Shown: positions 39,412-48,961 of the stretch, in pieces
Layout of the letters: every line of letters starts with the position of its first letter
Numbering within the stretch: position 1 is the stretch's first letter
DNA from: JAPUIN01 sp041580375
Lineage (GTDB): Bacteria; Acidobacteriota; Polarisedimenticolia; Gp22-AA2
Length of the DNA stretch: 57,344 nucleotides
Direction: 5' to 3'
NCBI GenBank assembly: GCA_041580375.1
Contig: JBFGDZ010000001.1
Location: 1-57,344 of the forward strand
Position numbers and translations under genes: made by a program
The notes under the pieces: model-generated
What the model was told of the DNA's origin: nothing
What the model saw: only the letters and a program-made list of their open reading frames with translations
Database searches by the model: none

Positions 39412-40202
39412 CGGTCGCTCCACGCCGGCGGGCGCTTCTCGACGAACGCCCGCAGGCCCTCGGTCGCGTCGGAGGTCGACATGAGATCCTCGACGTAGAG
39501 CCGCTCCACTTCCGGCAGGTCCCGCCGCAGCCGCTCGGCGAAGCCGCGGCGCACCGCGCGCACGGCCAGGCGCAGCGACGCCGCCGACCGGGGCAGGAGG
39601 TGGGTCCGCGCGTAGTCGAGGGCGGCCGCCGACGGGTCGTCCGCGACGACGTCGACGAGCCCCGCGCGATGCGCCTCCTCCGCGGTGATCGATCGTCCGC
39701 TGAGGCAGAGATCCTCGGCCGCGCCTCGGCCGACCCGCTCGACGAGGATCACCGACGCCACGGGCGGCAGCACGCCCAGGACGATCTCCGGCTGGCCCAG
39801 CCGCGCGTCGGGCGAGGCGAACACCCGGTGGCAGGCGCTCACGAGCTCGAGCGCCCCTCCCAGGCACTGCCCCCGCACCGCGGCGAGGGTGACGACCGAG
39901 GCCTCGAGCATCCGAAGGAAAAGATCGTGAAACGCGCGGATCATCTCCCTGAAGGCACCGGGCAGGTGCTCCTGGACGCTGGCTCCGTAGGAAAAGTGGG
40001 ATCCGGCGCCCTCGATCACGATCGCCTTCAGCCCCGGCGCCTCCCGGGCGCGATCGAACATGTCCGCGAGCAGACCCGTCTTCTGCATGTCGAGGATGTT
40101 GGCCTTCGGCGTGTCCAGCACGACATGCCAGATCGCGCCGTCCTCGAGCGTCGTGACCCGGACCGGCGGCGCGCCGGCCGGCTGCGTTCGGTCCCGGCTC
40201 AT
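39408..40202 (-). CDS. dch: Cyclohexa-1,5-diene-1-carbonyl-CoA hydratase
   Basis: Dch hydrates the diene made by benzoyl-CoA reductase to 6-hydroxycyclohex-1-ene-1-carbonyl-CoA. The 264-residue crotonase-fold protein has VIEGAGSHFSYGASVQEHLP (oxyanion region), VRGQCLGGALELVSACHRVF and DARLGQPEIVLGVLPPVAS. It ends LRAFVEKRPPAWSDR, features that look Dch-like rather than generic enoyl-CoA hydratase. Its ATGA overlaps the upstream GNAT stop and its stop overlaps bcrC. The position directly before bcrC is as in Thauera. Confidence 0.9.
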   Translation of the reverse strand: MSRDRTQPAGAPPVRVTTLEDGAIWHVVLDTPKANILDMQKTGLLADMFDRAREAPGLKAIVIEGAGSHFSYGASVQEHLPGAFREMIRAFHDLFLRMLEASVVTLAAVRGQCLGGALELVSACHRVFASPDARLGQPEIVLGVLPPVASVILVERVGRGAAEDLCLSGRSITAEEAHRAGLVDVVADDPSAAALDYARTHLLPRSAASLRLAVRAVRRGFAERLRRDLPEVERLYVEDLMSTSDATEGLRAFVEKRPPAWSDR

Positions 40203-40675
40203 CCCGTCTCCTCCAGATCCAGCTCGAGCTGGACGAAGCTGCCCCCCACGAACCCGCTGGCGCGGAAGAACGACAGCACCGGAACGTCGTTGCGCCGCAC
40301 CATCGTCCTCACCGTCCGGACGCCGCCCTCCGAGAACCTCCGGCAGGCCTCGACCAGGAGCCGCGTGGCGACGCCGTCGCGCAGATGGTCCGGATCGACG
40401 CCGATGGCGTGCACCCACCCGCACGGCTCCGAGCCGAACTCGAACGCGCGCACCTCGCCCACGAGGTAGCCGACCAGCCCCCGCTCCCGCTCCGCCGCCA
40501 GGCCCACGCGCACCGGGGCGGCCGCGCCGGACCGGCGCAGATCGCGGAAGACGCCCTCCCAGTAGTCCGGCTTCGCACTTCCGCTGTGCAGCGCGTCGAT
40601 GCGCGCCACGGCGGCGCGGTCCCCGTCCTTCAGGTCGCGCACGAGAACCTCCGTGCGGCTCCCCGCCAGCGTCAT
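40199..40675 (-). CDS. GNAT-family N-acetyltransferase inside the bcr operon
   Basis: The 158-residue protein reads LVRDLKDGDRAAVARIDALH, WVHAIGVDPDHLRDGVATRL (acetyl-CoA loop) and VLSFFRASGFVGGSFVQLEL, a standard GNAT layout. It is inserted between oah and dch with four-base overlaps on both sides, so its synthesis is tied to theirs. It resembles the GNAT at 33439-33936. Known benzoyl-CoA clusters usually have oah next to dch without this gene. Its substrate is unknown. Confidence 0.87.
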   Translation of the reverse strand: MTLAGSRTEVLVRDLKDGDRAAVARIDALHSGSAKPDYWEGVFRDLRRSGAAAPVRVGLAAERERGLVGYLVGEVRAFEFGSEPCGWVHAIGVDPDHLRDGVATRLLVEACRRFSEGGVRTVRTMVRRNDVPVLSFFRASGFVGGSFVQLELDLEETG

Positions 40676-41781
40676 GCCGGGCGCTCCCTGCGCCGGTGAA
40701 CCTCCGCGAGGATCTCCTCGGTCAGATCGTCGCCCCACGCTCCTCCCTCGGCGAGGCGCCGCCGCAGCAGCAGGAAGTCGGCCTCGCGGCACGCCTTCGT
40801 ACCCTCGTTGAACGCCCTGAAGCCGGCCCGCCCCTCCGTCATCATGTTCAGGGCGAGCCAGGCGCGATTCGTCTCGCGGTTGCGATCCCAGTGCTGCAGC
40901 TTGTGCTTGCGCAGGCTCTCGATCGTCTTGATCAGGCAGCCGGGCATCGTCATGGCGAGCCGGAAGACGAAGGCCTCGATCTCCCGGTCGAGGAGCGACA
41001 GGTCGATCGCGCCCCGCGCCAGCGTCCGCTTTCCCTCCTCGAGGTCGCCGCCCTGGCGACGCTCGCCGTGCACGATGCGGCCCCACTCGTCGACCCACCG
41101 GTCGGTGATCACGAGGGGGTTCGGCACGAAGGCGCCGTCGACCTTGAGGGCCGGCACGATGCGCGTGAGCATGCCGAGCCGGTAGGCCTTGTGGGCGCTC
41201 CAGTGCTCGCACAGGGTGCCGCTCTCCATCGCCGCCTCCATGCCGATGAACAGCGGCAGGAAGTCGGTGCTTCCGCCGTCCGGGGCCGAGCCGTGCCGCG
41301 GCCCCGCCTGCCCGAACAGCGCGAGGTCCTGGGCGACGGAGAAGTCGCACGCCATGCCGATCTCCTGCCCGCCGCCCACGCGCATGCCGTTCACGCGGCA
41401 GATCACCGGCCGATCGCACTCCAGGATGGCGCTGACCATGTCGTTGAACAGGCGCATGTACTGGCGGTACTCCTCGGGGCGCCCCGCGTAATACTCGGCG
41501 TACTCCTCCGTGTTGCCGCCGGTGCAGAACGCCCTGTCGCCCGAGCCCGTGAACACGACCGCGACGCAGGCGCGATCGTTGGACGCGCGCCGCATCGCCA
41601 GGATGACCTCCTTGACCATCTCCGTCGTGTAGGAGTTGTACTGCTTCGGATTGTCGAGCGTGATGCGCGCCGAGTGGAGCCCCTCGACGACGCCGCCCTG
41701 CGGATCCCGCAGGGGGACACTCTCATAACGCACGCGCGCGCCCTCGAACGCCGGGACCAGATCATGATTCTTGAATTCCAT
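40672..41781 (-). CDS. oah: 6-oxocyclohex-1-ene-1-carbonyl-CoA hydrolase (ring opening)
   Basis: Oah (BamA) adds two waters to the oxo-enoyl-CoA and opens the ring to 3-hydroxypimelyl-CoA. The 369-residue crotonase-fold protein carries the family-specific stretches HSARITLDNPKQYNSYTTEM, CTGGNTEEYAEYYAGRPEEY, VNGMRVGGGQEIGMACDFSV and FGQAGPRHGSAPDGGSTDFL. This gene family is a recognised marker for anaerobic aromatic degradation. It starts three bases after had and overlaps the GNAT. Confidence 0.96.
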   Translation of the reverse strand: MEFKNHDLVPAFEGARVRYESVPLRDPQGGVVEGLHSARITLDNPKQYNSYTTEMVKEVILAMRRASNDRACVAVVFTGSGDRAFCTGGNTEEYAEYYAGRPEEYRQYMRLFNDMVSAILECDRPVICRVNGMRVGGGQEIGMACDFSVAQDLALFGQAGPRHGSAPDGGSTDFLPLFIGMEAAMESGTLCEHWSAHKAYRLGMLTRIVPALKVDGAFVPNPLVITDRWVDEWGRIVHGERRQGGDLEEGKRTLARGAIDLSLLDREIEAFVFRLAMTMPGCLIKTIESLRKHKLQHWDRNRETNRAWLALNMMTEGRAGFRAFNEGTKACREADFLLLRRRLAEGGAWGDDLTEEILAEVHRRRERPA

Positions 41782-41784
41782 GGC

Positions 41785-42858
41785 TCACGACTCCGGAATC
41801 AGGACGACGCGGAGGGACGTCTTCCGATCGTGCACCTCCGCGAACGTCTCATTAATGGTTGCGAGAGGGCGCCGCTCGATGAACGGCTCGAGCGCCACCT
41901 GCCCGGACAGCACGAGATCGACGACCTCCGGATAATGCTCCGGGAGGCACCCCCAGTTGCCCTGCGCCGTCGCGTCGAACGCCATCAGGTTCGACAGGCG
42001 CAGCTCGGTTTTCCGGGGCGTGAATCCCACGATCGAGAGATGCCCTCCCGGCTCGATCAGGCCGAACGCGGTCGCCTGACCTTCCGGCGTGCCGGAAGTC
42101 TCGAAGATCCTCCGCCTCCAGGTCGGAATGCCGCGCTCGCCGGCGAAGCACCGCACGCGGTCCCGCAGCTCTCTGAAACCGGTCGACCCGGCCCGGACCG
42201 TCAGCGCCGCGCCGTGGCGGGACAGCCGATCCAGCCGCTCCGGGTCGATGTCGATCGCCACGACCGCCGCCCCGCGAGCGCGGGCGATCTGCACGCCGAA
42301 GCCGCCCACGCCGCCGGCGCCCACGAACACGGCCAGATCGCCTTCCCCCAGGCCGCTCCGCACGATCGCCTGGTACGGCGTCGAGACGGCGTCGGCGACG
42401 ACCGACAGCGACGCGAGGTCGAGACCTCCCGGATTGGCCGACCGGTCCTCCAGATCCGGGACGGGGCAGAGACCGCGCGCGGGCACGCGGATGTGGGTGG
42501 CGAAGCCGCCGTGGACGTCGCTCCCCGGGAAGACCTGCTTCGGGCAGATCGATCCGCGCCCCGCGCGGCACGCCCCGCACTCCCCACAGGGGATCACGGC
42601 GGGCACGACGACCGCCCGGCCGCCCCATTCCTCCGCCCCCTCCCCCGCATCGACGACGACGCCGCTGATCTCATGGCCGAGCGTGAGGGGGAACGGGCGG
42701 CGCGTCGGAACGCCCTCGTAGTAGAAGCCGAGATCCGTGTGGCAGACGCCGCAACCGGCCACCTCGACCAGAACCTCGCCGCGCCCCGGGCTCTCCTCGC
42801 GGGCCTCCCGGACCATCGGCTCCCCGCGGCTCCGCACGACCCATCCCGTCATCCGCAT
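41785..42858 (-). CDS. had: 6-hydroxycyclohex-1-ene-1-carbonyl-CoA dehydrogenase
   Basis: Had oxidises the Dch product with NAD+. The 357-residue zinc alcohol dehydrogenase has catalytic-site CGVCHTDLGFYYEGV and LGHEISGVVVDAG, structural zinc cysteines in IPCGECGACRAGRGSICPKQ, and the nucleotide fold VFVGAGGVGGFGVQIARA. I prefer ATG 42858, six bases from a GGAGGG, over the ATG at 42864 that abuts it. It is the first gene of the benzoyl-CoA operon, downstream of an AT-rich promoter/operator candidate. Confidence 0.91.
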   Translation of the reverse strand: MRMTGWVVRSRGEPMVREAREESPGRGEVLVEVAGCGVCHTDLGFYYEGVPTRRPFPLTLGHEISGVVVDAGEGAEEWGGRAVVVPAVIPCGECGACRAGRGSICPKQVFPGSDVHGGFATHIRVPARGLCPVPDLEDRSANPGGLDLASLSVVADAVSTPYQAIVRSGLGEGDLAVFVGAGGVGGFGVQIARARGAAVVAIDIDPERLDRLSRHGAALTVRAGSTGFRELRDRVRCFAGERGIPTWRRRIFETSGTPEGQATAFGLIEPGGHLSIVGFTPRKTELRLSNLMAFDATAQGNWGCLPEHYPEVVDLVLSGQVALEPFIERRPLATINETFAEVHDRKTSLRVVLIPES

Positions 42859-42915
42859 CTCCATCCCTCCACCGGGCCATCCCCCATGCCTTCAGCGAAC
42901 TCGACCTTAATAGGA

Positions 42916-42933
42916 ATTCGGATATCGAATATC
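42916..42933. promoter_or_regulatory. Candidate operator: overlapping inverted repeats upstream of had
   Basis: Two overlapping inverted repeats lie in an AT-rich pocket: GATAT-CGA-ATATC (42921-42933) and ATTCG-GATAT-CGAAT (42916-42930). They cover and flank the predicted -10 box of the had promoter. A site for the operon-encoded Rrf2 regulator is a reasonable inference, not demonstrated. Confidence 0.5.
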
Positions 42934-42958
42934 TAATATAAACGCCGGCCGGCGTCAA
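42930..42958 (-). promoter_or_regulatory. Predicted promoter of the benzoyl-CoA operon
   Basis: On the minus strand TTGACG (42958-42953) is followed after 17 bases by TAGATA (42935-42930); a TATATT at 42940-42935 is also present but too close to the -35. A CGCCGGCCGGCG palindrome fills the spacer. The leader to had would be about 65 bases. Confidence 0.5.
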
Positions 42959-43002
42959 GCGGGGTTCGTGATGGGACGGGCGGGACGCCGGTCGTGCGCT
43001 CC

Positions 43003-43716
43003 CTACCAGGGTTGTTCGCGGGCGCGTTGCTCGCGCTCCGCCTCCTCGCGGCGCGTGAGCGCCTCGCGCGCCGCGAGGCTGGTGATCGTCACGACGATCC
43101 GCGCCGGCTTTTTCGGATCGTCCCTGCGGGCGATCGAGCGGAGGTCGGCCTCGACGTCGCACGAGGAGTCCCTCCACTTCCCCACGATCAGGATGCGCTC
43201 GATTCCTTCCGGCTCGATCGATTCGCCCCACCGCTCCGCGAGGCGCGATCGCGCGTCCTCCACGCCGGCGACGCGGTCGGTGAGGTCTATCGAGAACGAC
43301 GTGACGCCGGCCTCGTCCCCCGCGGCGTCCGCGAGCACCGCCTCGCGGAGCCCGTCTTCTCCCGGGACCGCACGGCCGTAGTGCACCGCGCCGGCACCCT
43401 GGCCGTCCCGGCCCGGCTCGCGGGTCAGGCCCGGACGGATGCGCCGCGCCTCCGCGATGGTCATCCCCAGCCGCAATCCGCCGAGCGCCCATCGGGCGCA
43501 CGGCCCGGCGGCCGCGGAGGACCACGGATCGCCGGCCGCTTCGACGATCCACCTCCGCGCCGGGGCGGTCGAGCCGCCCTCCTCCATCGCCCCCGCGGTC
43601 GGAGGCTTCTCCCGCCCCGCTCGCTCACCGCAGGCGATCGCGACCAGGATCAGACCCGCAGCGAACGCGGATGCCCGGGGTCCGGGCGAAGGTCGGGCGT
43701 GAGATCGGCGGGTCAT
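43003..43716 (-). CDS. Predicted lipoprotein, unknown function
   Basis: The 237-residue protein has a lipoprotein signal (SAFAAGLILVAIACGERAG). A linker leads to a mixed alpha/beta region beginning RWALGGLRLGMTIAEARRIR, a pattern seen in periplasmic domains that compare short segments, and a Glu/Arg-rich helical end (REALTRREEAEREQRAREQ). I recognise no family with confidence. It is 58 bases before the first had -35 base and points the same way, so read-through into the operon is possible. No ribosome site is obvious. Confidence 0.65.
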   Translation of the reverse strand: MTRRSHARPSPGPRASAFAAGLILVAIACGERAGREKPPTAGAMEEGGSTAPARRWIVEAAGDPWSSAAAGPCARWALGGLRLGMTIAEARRIRPGLTREPGRDGQGAGAVHYGRAVPGEDGLREAVLADAAGDEAGVTSFSIDLTDRVAGVEDARSRLAERWGESIEPEGIERILIVGKWRDSSCDVEADLRSIARRDDPKKPARIVVTITSLAAREALTRREEAEREQRAREQPW

Positions 43717-43767
43717 CGAAAAATGCTGCAGTCTCTCAGGATCCCGACCGGAACCTCAAGCGATACG

Positions 43768-43783
43768 TGAGGTCGAAACCTCA
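43768..43783 (-). terminator. Hairpin downstream of the barrel-like gene
   Basis: TGAGGT and ACCTCA enclose a TTCG tetraloop on the minus strand, just after the stop at 43797. There is no adjacent T-run (TTTTT occurs about 40 bases later), so intrinsic termination is doubtful; it may protect a 3' end. Confidence 0.35.
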
Positions 43784-43796
43784 ACCGACACTTGAA

Positions 43797-44333
43797 CTAG
43801 TACTTGAAGATGATTCCGAGGCTCAGGTTCCAGATGTCAAAGTCGTCGCCGAACAGATCCGGCTGGGTATAGTCGTAGTCCGCGAAGAACGCGATGCGCG
43901 GGGTGCCGGCCTCGAGTCCCCCGCCGATCGACAGCGTCACGTCGTCATCGGACGAGGACCCCAGGAACGGGATGGTGGCCTCGAAGTCGGTGCGCGCCAG
44001 CCCGAACTTGACGTGCGGGCGCACGCGCTTCCCGTGCCGCCACATGATCATGGCGTGGACGGAGAACTGCTGGTACTCGTCCTCCTCCCCGAACAGAAGA
44101 TCCTCGTCGTCCTCCATGTCGCGATAGGAGAGCAGGACCCCCCACTGATCGGTGATGCCCGCCTTCCAGAACAGCGTGTAGCCGACGAATTCGAGCTCCT
44201 CGGGGAGGGTGTCCGCGTCGAGTATTCCCTGGTTGAGGGCGATCCCCGCGCCGCTGCGGTTGTCGAGAGCCGACGCCGGCGCGGCGACGAGGAGAAGGAG
44301 AGCGAGGATGACGAAAGCGCGCGACGCTTTCAT
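43797..44333 (-). CDS. Outer-membrane beta-barrel-like protein
   Basis: From ATG 44333 the protein is 178 residues, with a clear signal peptide (FVILALLLLVAAPASALDN). Alternating strands follow (VGYTLFWKAGITDQWGVLLS; HAMIMWRHGKRVRPHVKFGL; VTLSIGGGLEAG; IAFFADYDYTQ) and an aromatic C-terminus (LSLGIIFKY) typical of small barrels inserted by BamA. It looks like an eight-stranded OmpW/OmpA-type barrel. Cargo or binding role is unknown. Confidence 0.7.
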   Translation of the reverse strand: MKASRAFVILALLLLVAAPASALDNRSGAGIALNQGILDADTLPEELEFVGYTLFWKAGITDQWGVLLSYRDMEDDEDLLFGEEDEYQQFSVHAMIMWRHGKRVRPHVKFGLARTDFEATIPFLGSSSDDDVTLSIGGGLEAGTPRIAFFADYDYTQPDLFGDDFDIWNLSLGIIFKY

Positions 44334-44439
44334 GCGGGACCTCCCGCGCCCCGGTCCGGGCGCAAACGGCGCGCGGAGCCGGCCCACGCCGTCCCGCGCC
44401 GCACTGTTCGTATGATCGACTGGAGAGCGCCGCCGCGTC

Positions 44440-44946
44440 TCAACGCGCGTTCTCGTGAAGGTAACGCAGGACGCCGCGGATGGAGATGAAGCGGAGGGGC
44501 TGGCCCTCCTCGACGATCGGGATGTGACGGTAACTGCCGACGGCCATCCGGTTCAGGGCGAACGCGATCGTGTCGTCGCCGCTGAGGCTCTTGGGATCGC
44601 GGGTCATGACGTCGCGGATCGGAGTCCGGACCAGATCGAGCCGCTTCCCGGTCAGCTTGTTGAGGGCGTCCCGCTCGGTGAAGATGCCGACGAGCCGGCC
44701 GTTCTCGACGACCATGGCGCTGCCGATACGCCGATCCCGCATATTCTGCACGACCTCCGAGACCGGATCGGTCGGCTTCACGGTGAGCGCCGGCAGCGGC
44801 TGGAGCTCGCGCAGCGGGGTCTCCATGATCCGCCGCTGCAGACCGTGCTTGGGCCGCGGGATGTCGATCGATCTCAGATCCTGCCCGCAATGCTCGCAGG
44901 CGTCCACGCCGTCGATGTTGTCATGACCACAATCGGGGCACGTCAC
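44440..44946 (-). CDS. Zinc-ribbon plus paired CBS-domain protein
   Basis: The 168-residue protein starts with a zinc ribbon (CPDCGHDNIDGVDACEHCGQ) and continues with two CBS domains (about 45-105 and 110-165) containing VGIFTERDALNKLTGK and YRHIPIVEEGQPLRFISIRG. CBS pairs bind adenosyl nucleotides such as AMP and ATP. It follows korB by 28 bases and resembles the CBS protein before korA, so the pair brackets the ferredoxin oxidoreductase. An energy-charge sensing role is inference. Confidence 0.85.
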   Translation of the reverse strand: MTCPDCGHDNIDGVDACEHCGQDLRSIDIPRPKHGLQRRIMETPLRELQPLPALTVKPTDPVSEVVQNMRDRRIGSAMVVENGRLVGIFTERDALNKLTGKRLDLVRTPIRDVMTRDPKSLSGDDTIAFALNRMAVGSYRHIPIVEEGQPLRFISIRGVLRYLHENAR

Positions 44947-44974
44947 GCGCGTCCCTCCCGGCGCCCGGCGGCGC

Positions 44975-46014
<1,040 letters not shown>

Positions 46015-46015
<1 letters not shown>

Positions 46016-47934
46016 CACGCTGATTCTCCGAGAAGCCTGTTGATCTCCGCGACGATCTCACGCACGCGGAAAGGTTTGCCCTGCACCTTGTTCAGCCCCG
46101 CCGCATCGACCAGGTAGCGTGACCGGATCAGCATCCGCAGCTGGCCCAGGTTGAGCTCCGGGACGAGAATTCTGTCGTAACGGCTGAGGATCGTACCCAG
46201 ATTGCGGGGAAACGGATTGAGATGCCTGAGATGGACGGATGCCACGGCCGCCCCCTGGCGCTGCGCCGACTCCACGGCCGATGTGATCGCCCCGTGGGTG
46301 CTCCCCCATCCCACGACGAGCAGGCGCCCCCGGTCGGGTCCGTTGACCTTGAGCTCCGGAATGTCGTTGGCGATGCGGGCGATCTTCTCGGCCCTGAGTC
46401 GGACCATCTTCTCGTGATTCTGCGGGTCGTAGCTGACGTTGCCGGTTCCGTCCTCCTTCTCCAACCCGCCGATGCGATGCTCCAGCCCGGGCGTGCCGGG
46501 GATGGCCCACGGTCGCGCCAGCGTCTCAGGATCGCGGGCGTACGGCTGGAAGTCGACGGGGCTGGAACGGAACGCGGCGTCGAGCCCGGGAAGATCTCCG
46601 GGATTCGGGACGCGCCAGGGCTCGGATCCGTTGCCCAGATAGCCGTCCGACATGAAGAAGACCGGCGTCATGTACTTGATCGCGATCCGGAACGCCTCGA
46701 TCGCCATATGGAAGCAGTCGGCGGGCGTCGCGGGAGCGACGATCGCCACCGGGCACTCGCCGTTGCGGCCGAAGAACGCCTGCAGAAGATCGGCCTGCTC
46801 CGTCTTCGTGGGCAGCCCGGTGCTGGGACCCCCTCTCTGAATGTTGGCGATGACGACCGGAAGCTCCGTCATCACGGCCAGCCCGATCGCCTCGCTCTTC
46901 AGCGCGACCCCCGGGCCGCTCGTCCCGCACAGGCCCAGGGCGCCGCCGTAAGCCGCGCCGATCGCCGCGCCGATGGCGCTGATCTCGTCCTCGGCCTGGA
47001 AGGTTTTCACCGGGTAGTTCTTCAGCCGCGACAGTTCGTGGAGAATGTCGCTGGCCGGTGTGATCGGGTACGAACCATAGAACAGCGGCCTGTTCGAAAG
47101 CAGCGCGGCGGCGATGAATCCCTCCGCCGTCGCCTCGTTGCCCGTGATCTTCCGGTAGACGCCGGGGGCCAGATCGGCCTTCCGGACGCGATAGTGCGAC
47201 GTGAAGATCTCCGTCGTGTCGGCGTAGTTGTAGCCCGCCTGGAGCGCCAGGGTGTTCGCCCGCGCCACCTGCTCGTGGTTCTTGAACTTCTTGTTGATCC
47301 AGTCTCTCGTGTACTCGACCGGACGTTCGTACATCCAGAACACGAGACCGAGGGCGAAGAAATTCTTGCAGCGGGTCGCCTGCCGCCCGCCGAGGCCGGT
47401 CTCCGACACGGCCTGCAGCGTGAGGGAGGTCAGGGGGATCTCGAAGAGCCGGTAGCCGCCGAGGCTCCCGTCCTTGAGGGGGCTCTTCTCGTATCCGGCC
47501 TTGGTGAGATTGCCCTCAGAGAACGCGTCGGAGTCGACGATCAGAATCCCGCCCTCCACCAGATCCCCGATGTTGGTCTTCAGGGCGGCGGGGTTCATGG
47601 CGACGAGCACGTTCGGCTGATCGCCCGGAGTTCTGATGTCGTGGGACGAGAAGTTGATCTGATATCCGCTGACGCCGGCCAGCGTGCCGGCCGGCGCGCG
47701 AATCTCGGCGGGAAAATCGGGCAGGGTCGCCAGATCATTGCCCACGAGCGCCGTGGTGTCCGCGAACTGGGTCCCCGTCAGCTGCATGCCGTCGCCGGAG
47801 TCTCCGGCGAACCGAATGACCACCTCCTCGAGTTCGTGGACCTGGGCCTTGGGGGGCACAACCTCGGTCTGTGTGCTCACTTCCTTCGTGATCTCCTCGC
47901 GCTTCCTCCGCGCCTGGGTTCCCGCAATCCTCAC
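46015..47934 (-). CDS. korA: 2-oxoacid:ferredoxin oxidoreductase, fused gamma-alpha subunit
   Basis: The 639-residue protein carries an N-terminal gamma domain (VVIRFAGDSGDGMQLTGTQF to about residue 230) fused to the alpha domain (GNEATAEGFIAAALLSNRPL; YGSYPITPASDILHELSRLK; GTSGPGVALKSEAIGLAVM; QRGGPSTGLPTKTEQADLL). It ends with HLNPFPRNLGTILSRYDRIL. The start may be GTG 47934 (overlapping the CBS gene) or GTG 47880. Thauera aromatica uses a similar two-subunit enzyme to reduce ferredoxin for benzoyl-CoA reductase. Confidence 0.93.
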
Positions 47935-48398
47935 GCTCCCTCGGGCGTGTTAAATGTCTGATGCAGCCGGGGCGGCAGGTTCACGACCTCCTCGGGGAAG
48001 TGCTCCGCCACGTACTTCACGATGTCGCGCACCGCGATCATCCCCATCCGGAGGCCCGCCTTGTCGACCAGCGGGACGTGCCTGTATCCCCGCTCGGTCA
48101 TGAGCCGGACGGCGTCGCCGAGCCGATCGTCCTCGGACAACACCTCCGGGTCCGGCGTCATGTAGCGTTCGATCGGGTCGGCATGGTTCACGTTCGTCCC
48201 GATCAGCTTGTTGAGGACGTCCCGCTCGGTGAAGATGCCGCGCAGTTTCTCGCCGTCGCAGATGAGGACGCACCCGACGCCGTCCTCCTTCATGACCCGC
48301 AGCGTCTCCTCCAGATTCGTCCCGATCGGGATGCACGTCGGGTTGGAAACCGGGAGATTCCCCAGTCGTTCGTCTCTGAGGGCCTCCTCGATGGTCAT
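47931..48398 (-). CDS. Paired CBS-domain protein upstream of korA
   Basis: From ATG 48398, eight bases after GGAGGAG, the protein is 155 residues and consists mainly of two CBS domains (CIPIGTNLEETLRVMKEDGV; LRGIFTERDVLNKLIGTNVN; AVRLMTERGYRHVPLVDKAG). It overlaps korA by four bases and shares the GIFTERDxLNKL segment with the CBS protein after korB. It probably senses adenine nucleotides; partner unknown. Confidence 0.87.
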   Translation of the reverse strand: MTIEEALRDERLGNLPVSNPTCIPIGTNLEETLRVMKEDGVGCVLICDGEKLRGIFTERDVLNKLIGTNVNHADPIERYMTPDPEVLSEDDRLGDAVRLMTERGYRHVPLVDKAGLRMGMIAVRDIVKYVAEHFPEEVVNLPPRLHQTFNTPEGA

Positions 48399-48422
48399 GG
48401 GATCCGCTCCTCCGAAGGAGTG

Positions 48423-48428
48423 AATATA
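48423..48428 (-). promoter_or_regulatory. Possible -10 box for the CBS-kor operon
   Basis: TATATT is read on the minus strand 25 bases before the CBS-gene ATG. The -35 region 17 bases further (TTCCTT) is weak, so an activator may be needed or the site may be spurious. Confidence 0.4.
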
Positions 48429-48512
48429 CTCCGGATCGGCCGCCGAAGGAAACCGGCCGGAGCGCCGCACGCCGCAGGCCCCGCGCGTCGACCGGATCCG
48501 TCCCCGGCTTTA

Positions 48513-48521
48513 TGGTATAAA
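48513..48521 (+). promoter_or_regulatory. Extended -10 promoter for the small membrane protein
   Basis: TGG followed by TATAAA forms an extended -10 element on the plus strand, about 80 bases before the ATG at 48599. It is divergent from the CBS-kor promoter candidate. No good -35 is seen. Confidence 0.45.
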
Positions 48522-48598
48522 CCCGACGTCCCGGCGCGATGCGAGCCGCCGTGAGAACGCCGCGCGGGAGGTCCGCGCCGGGCGACGCTGGAGGAGGC

Positions 48599-48802
48599 AT
48601 GGCGAACGATCGGCAGTTCCGGCGCGGAGCGAGACCACCCGGGCAGACGGCCGGGCCGGGCCGGCGCACCCTGGTGCCGCAGGAATCCCTCCCCGGATGG
48701 AAGGCGGCCCTCCAGGTCGCCATCCTGCTGGGCATTCCGGTGGCCCTGCTGCTGATCGCCCGGACCATCCTGCGCGTCTATTTTCCGCATCTCGGCTACT
48801 GA
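48599..48802 (+). CDS. Small single-pass membrane protein
   Basis: The 67-residue protein starts at ATG 48599 behind GGAGGAGGC. It has a basic N-terminus (NDRQFRRGARPPGQTAGPGR) and one membrane helix (ALQVAILLGIPVALLLIART), followed by a short tail. No family is recognised. A longer frame from GTG-type codons upstream has poorer translation signals. Confidence 0.55.
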   Translation: MANDRQFRRGARPPGQTAGPGRRTLVPQESLPGWKAALQVAILLGIPVALLLIARTILRVYFPHLGY

Positions 48803-48961
48803 CGTCCGGCGCGGCGGCGGCCGGCCATGTCCGTTCACGCGCCTTGACAGCCCGTGGAGGCGCACGTAGCATGGGCCGCGATCGGGCCCGCGCCGGTTCC
48901 GCGACGGGCGGCGGCCCCGAACCCTCTGGCCCTTCGATCGGTCCATAACGGGAGGCAGACC

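Noticed and set aside
40060..42936. Plus-strand frame of 958 codons opposite dch, oah and had
   Set aside because: Antisense shadow; its composition is unlike real proteins here.
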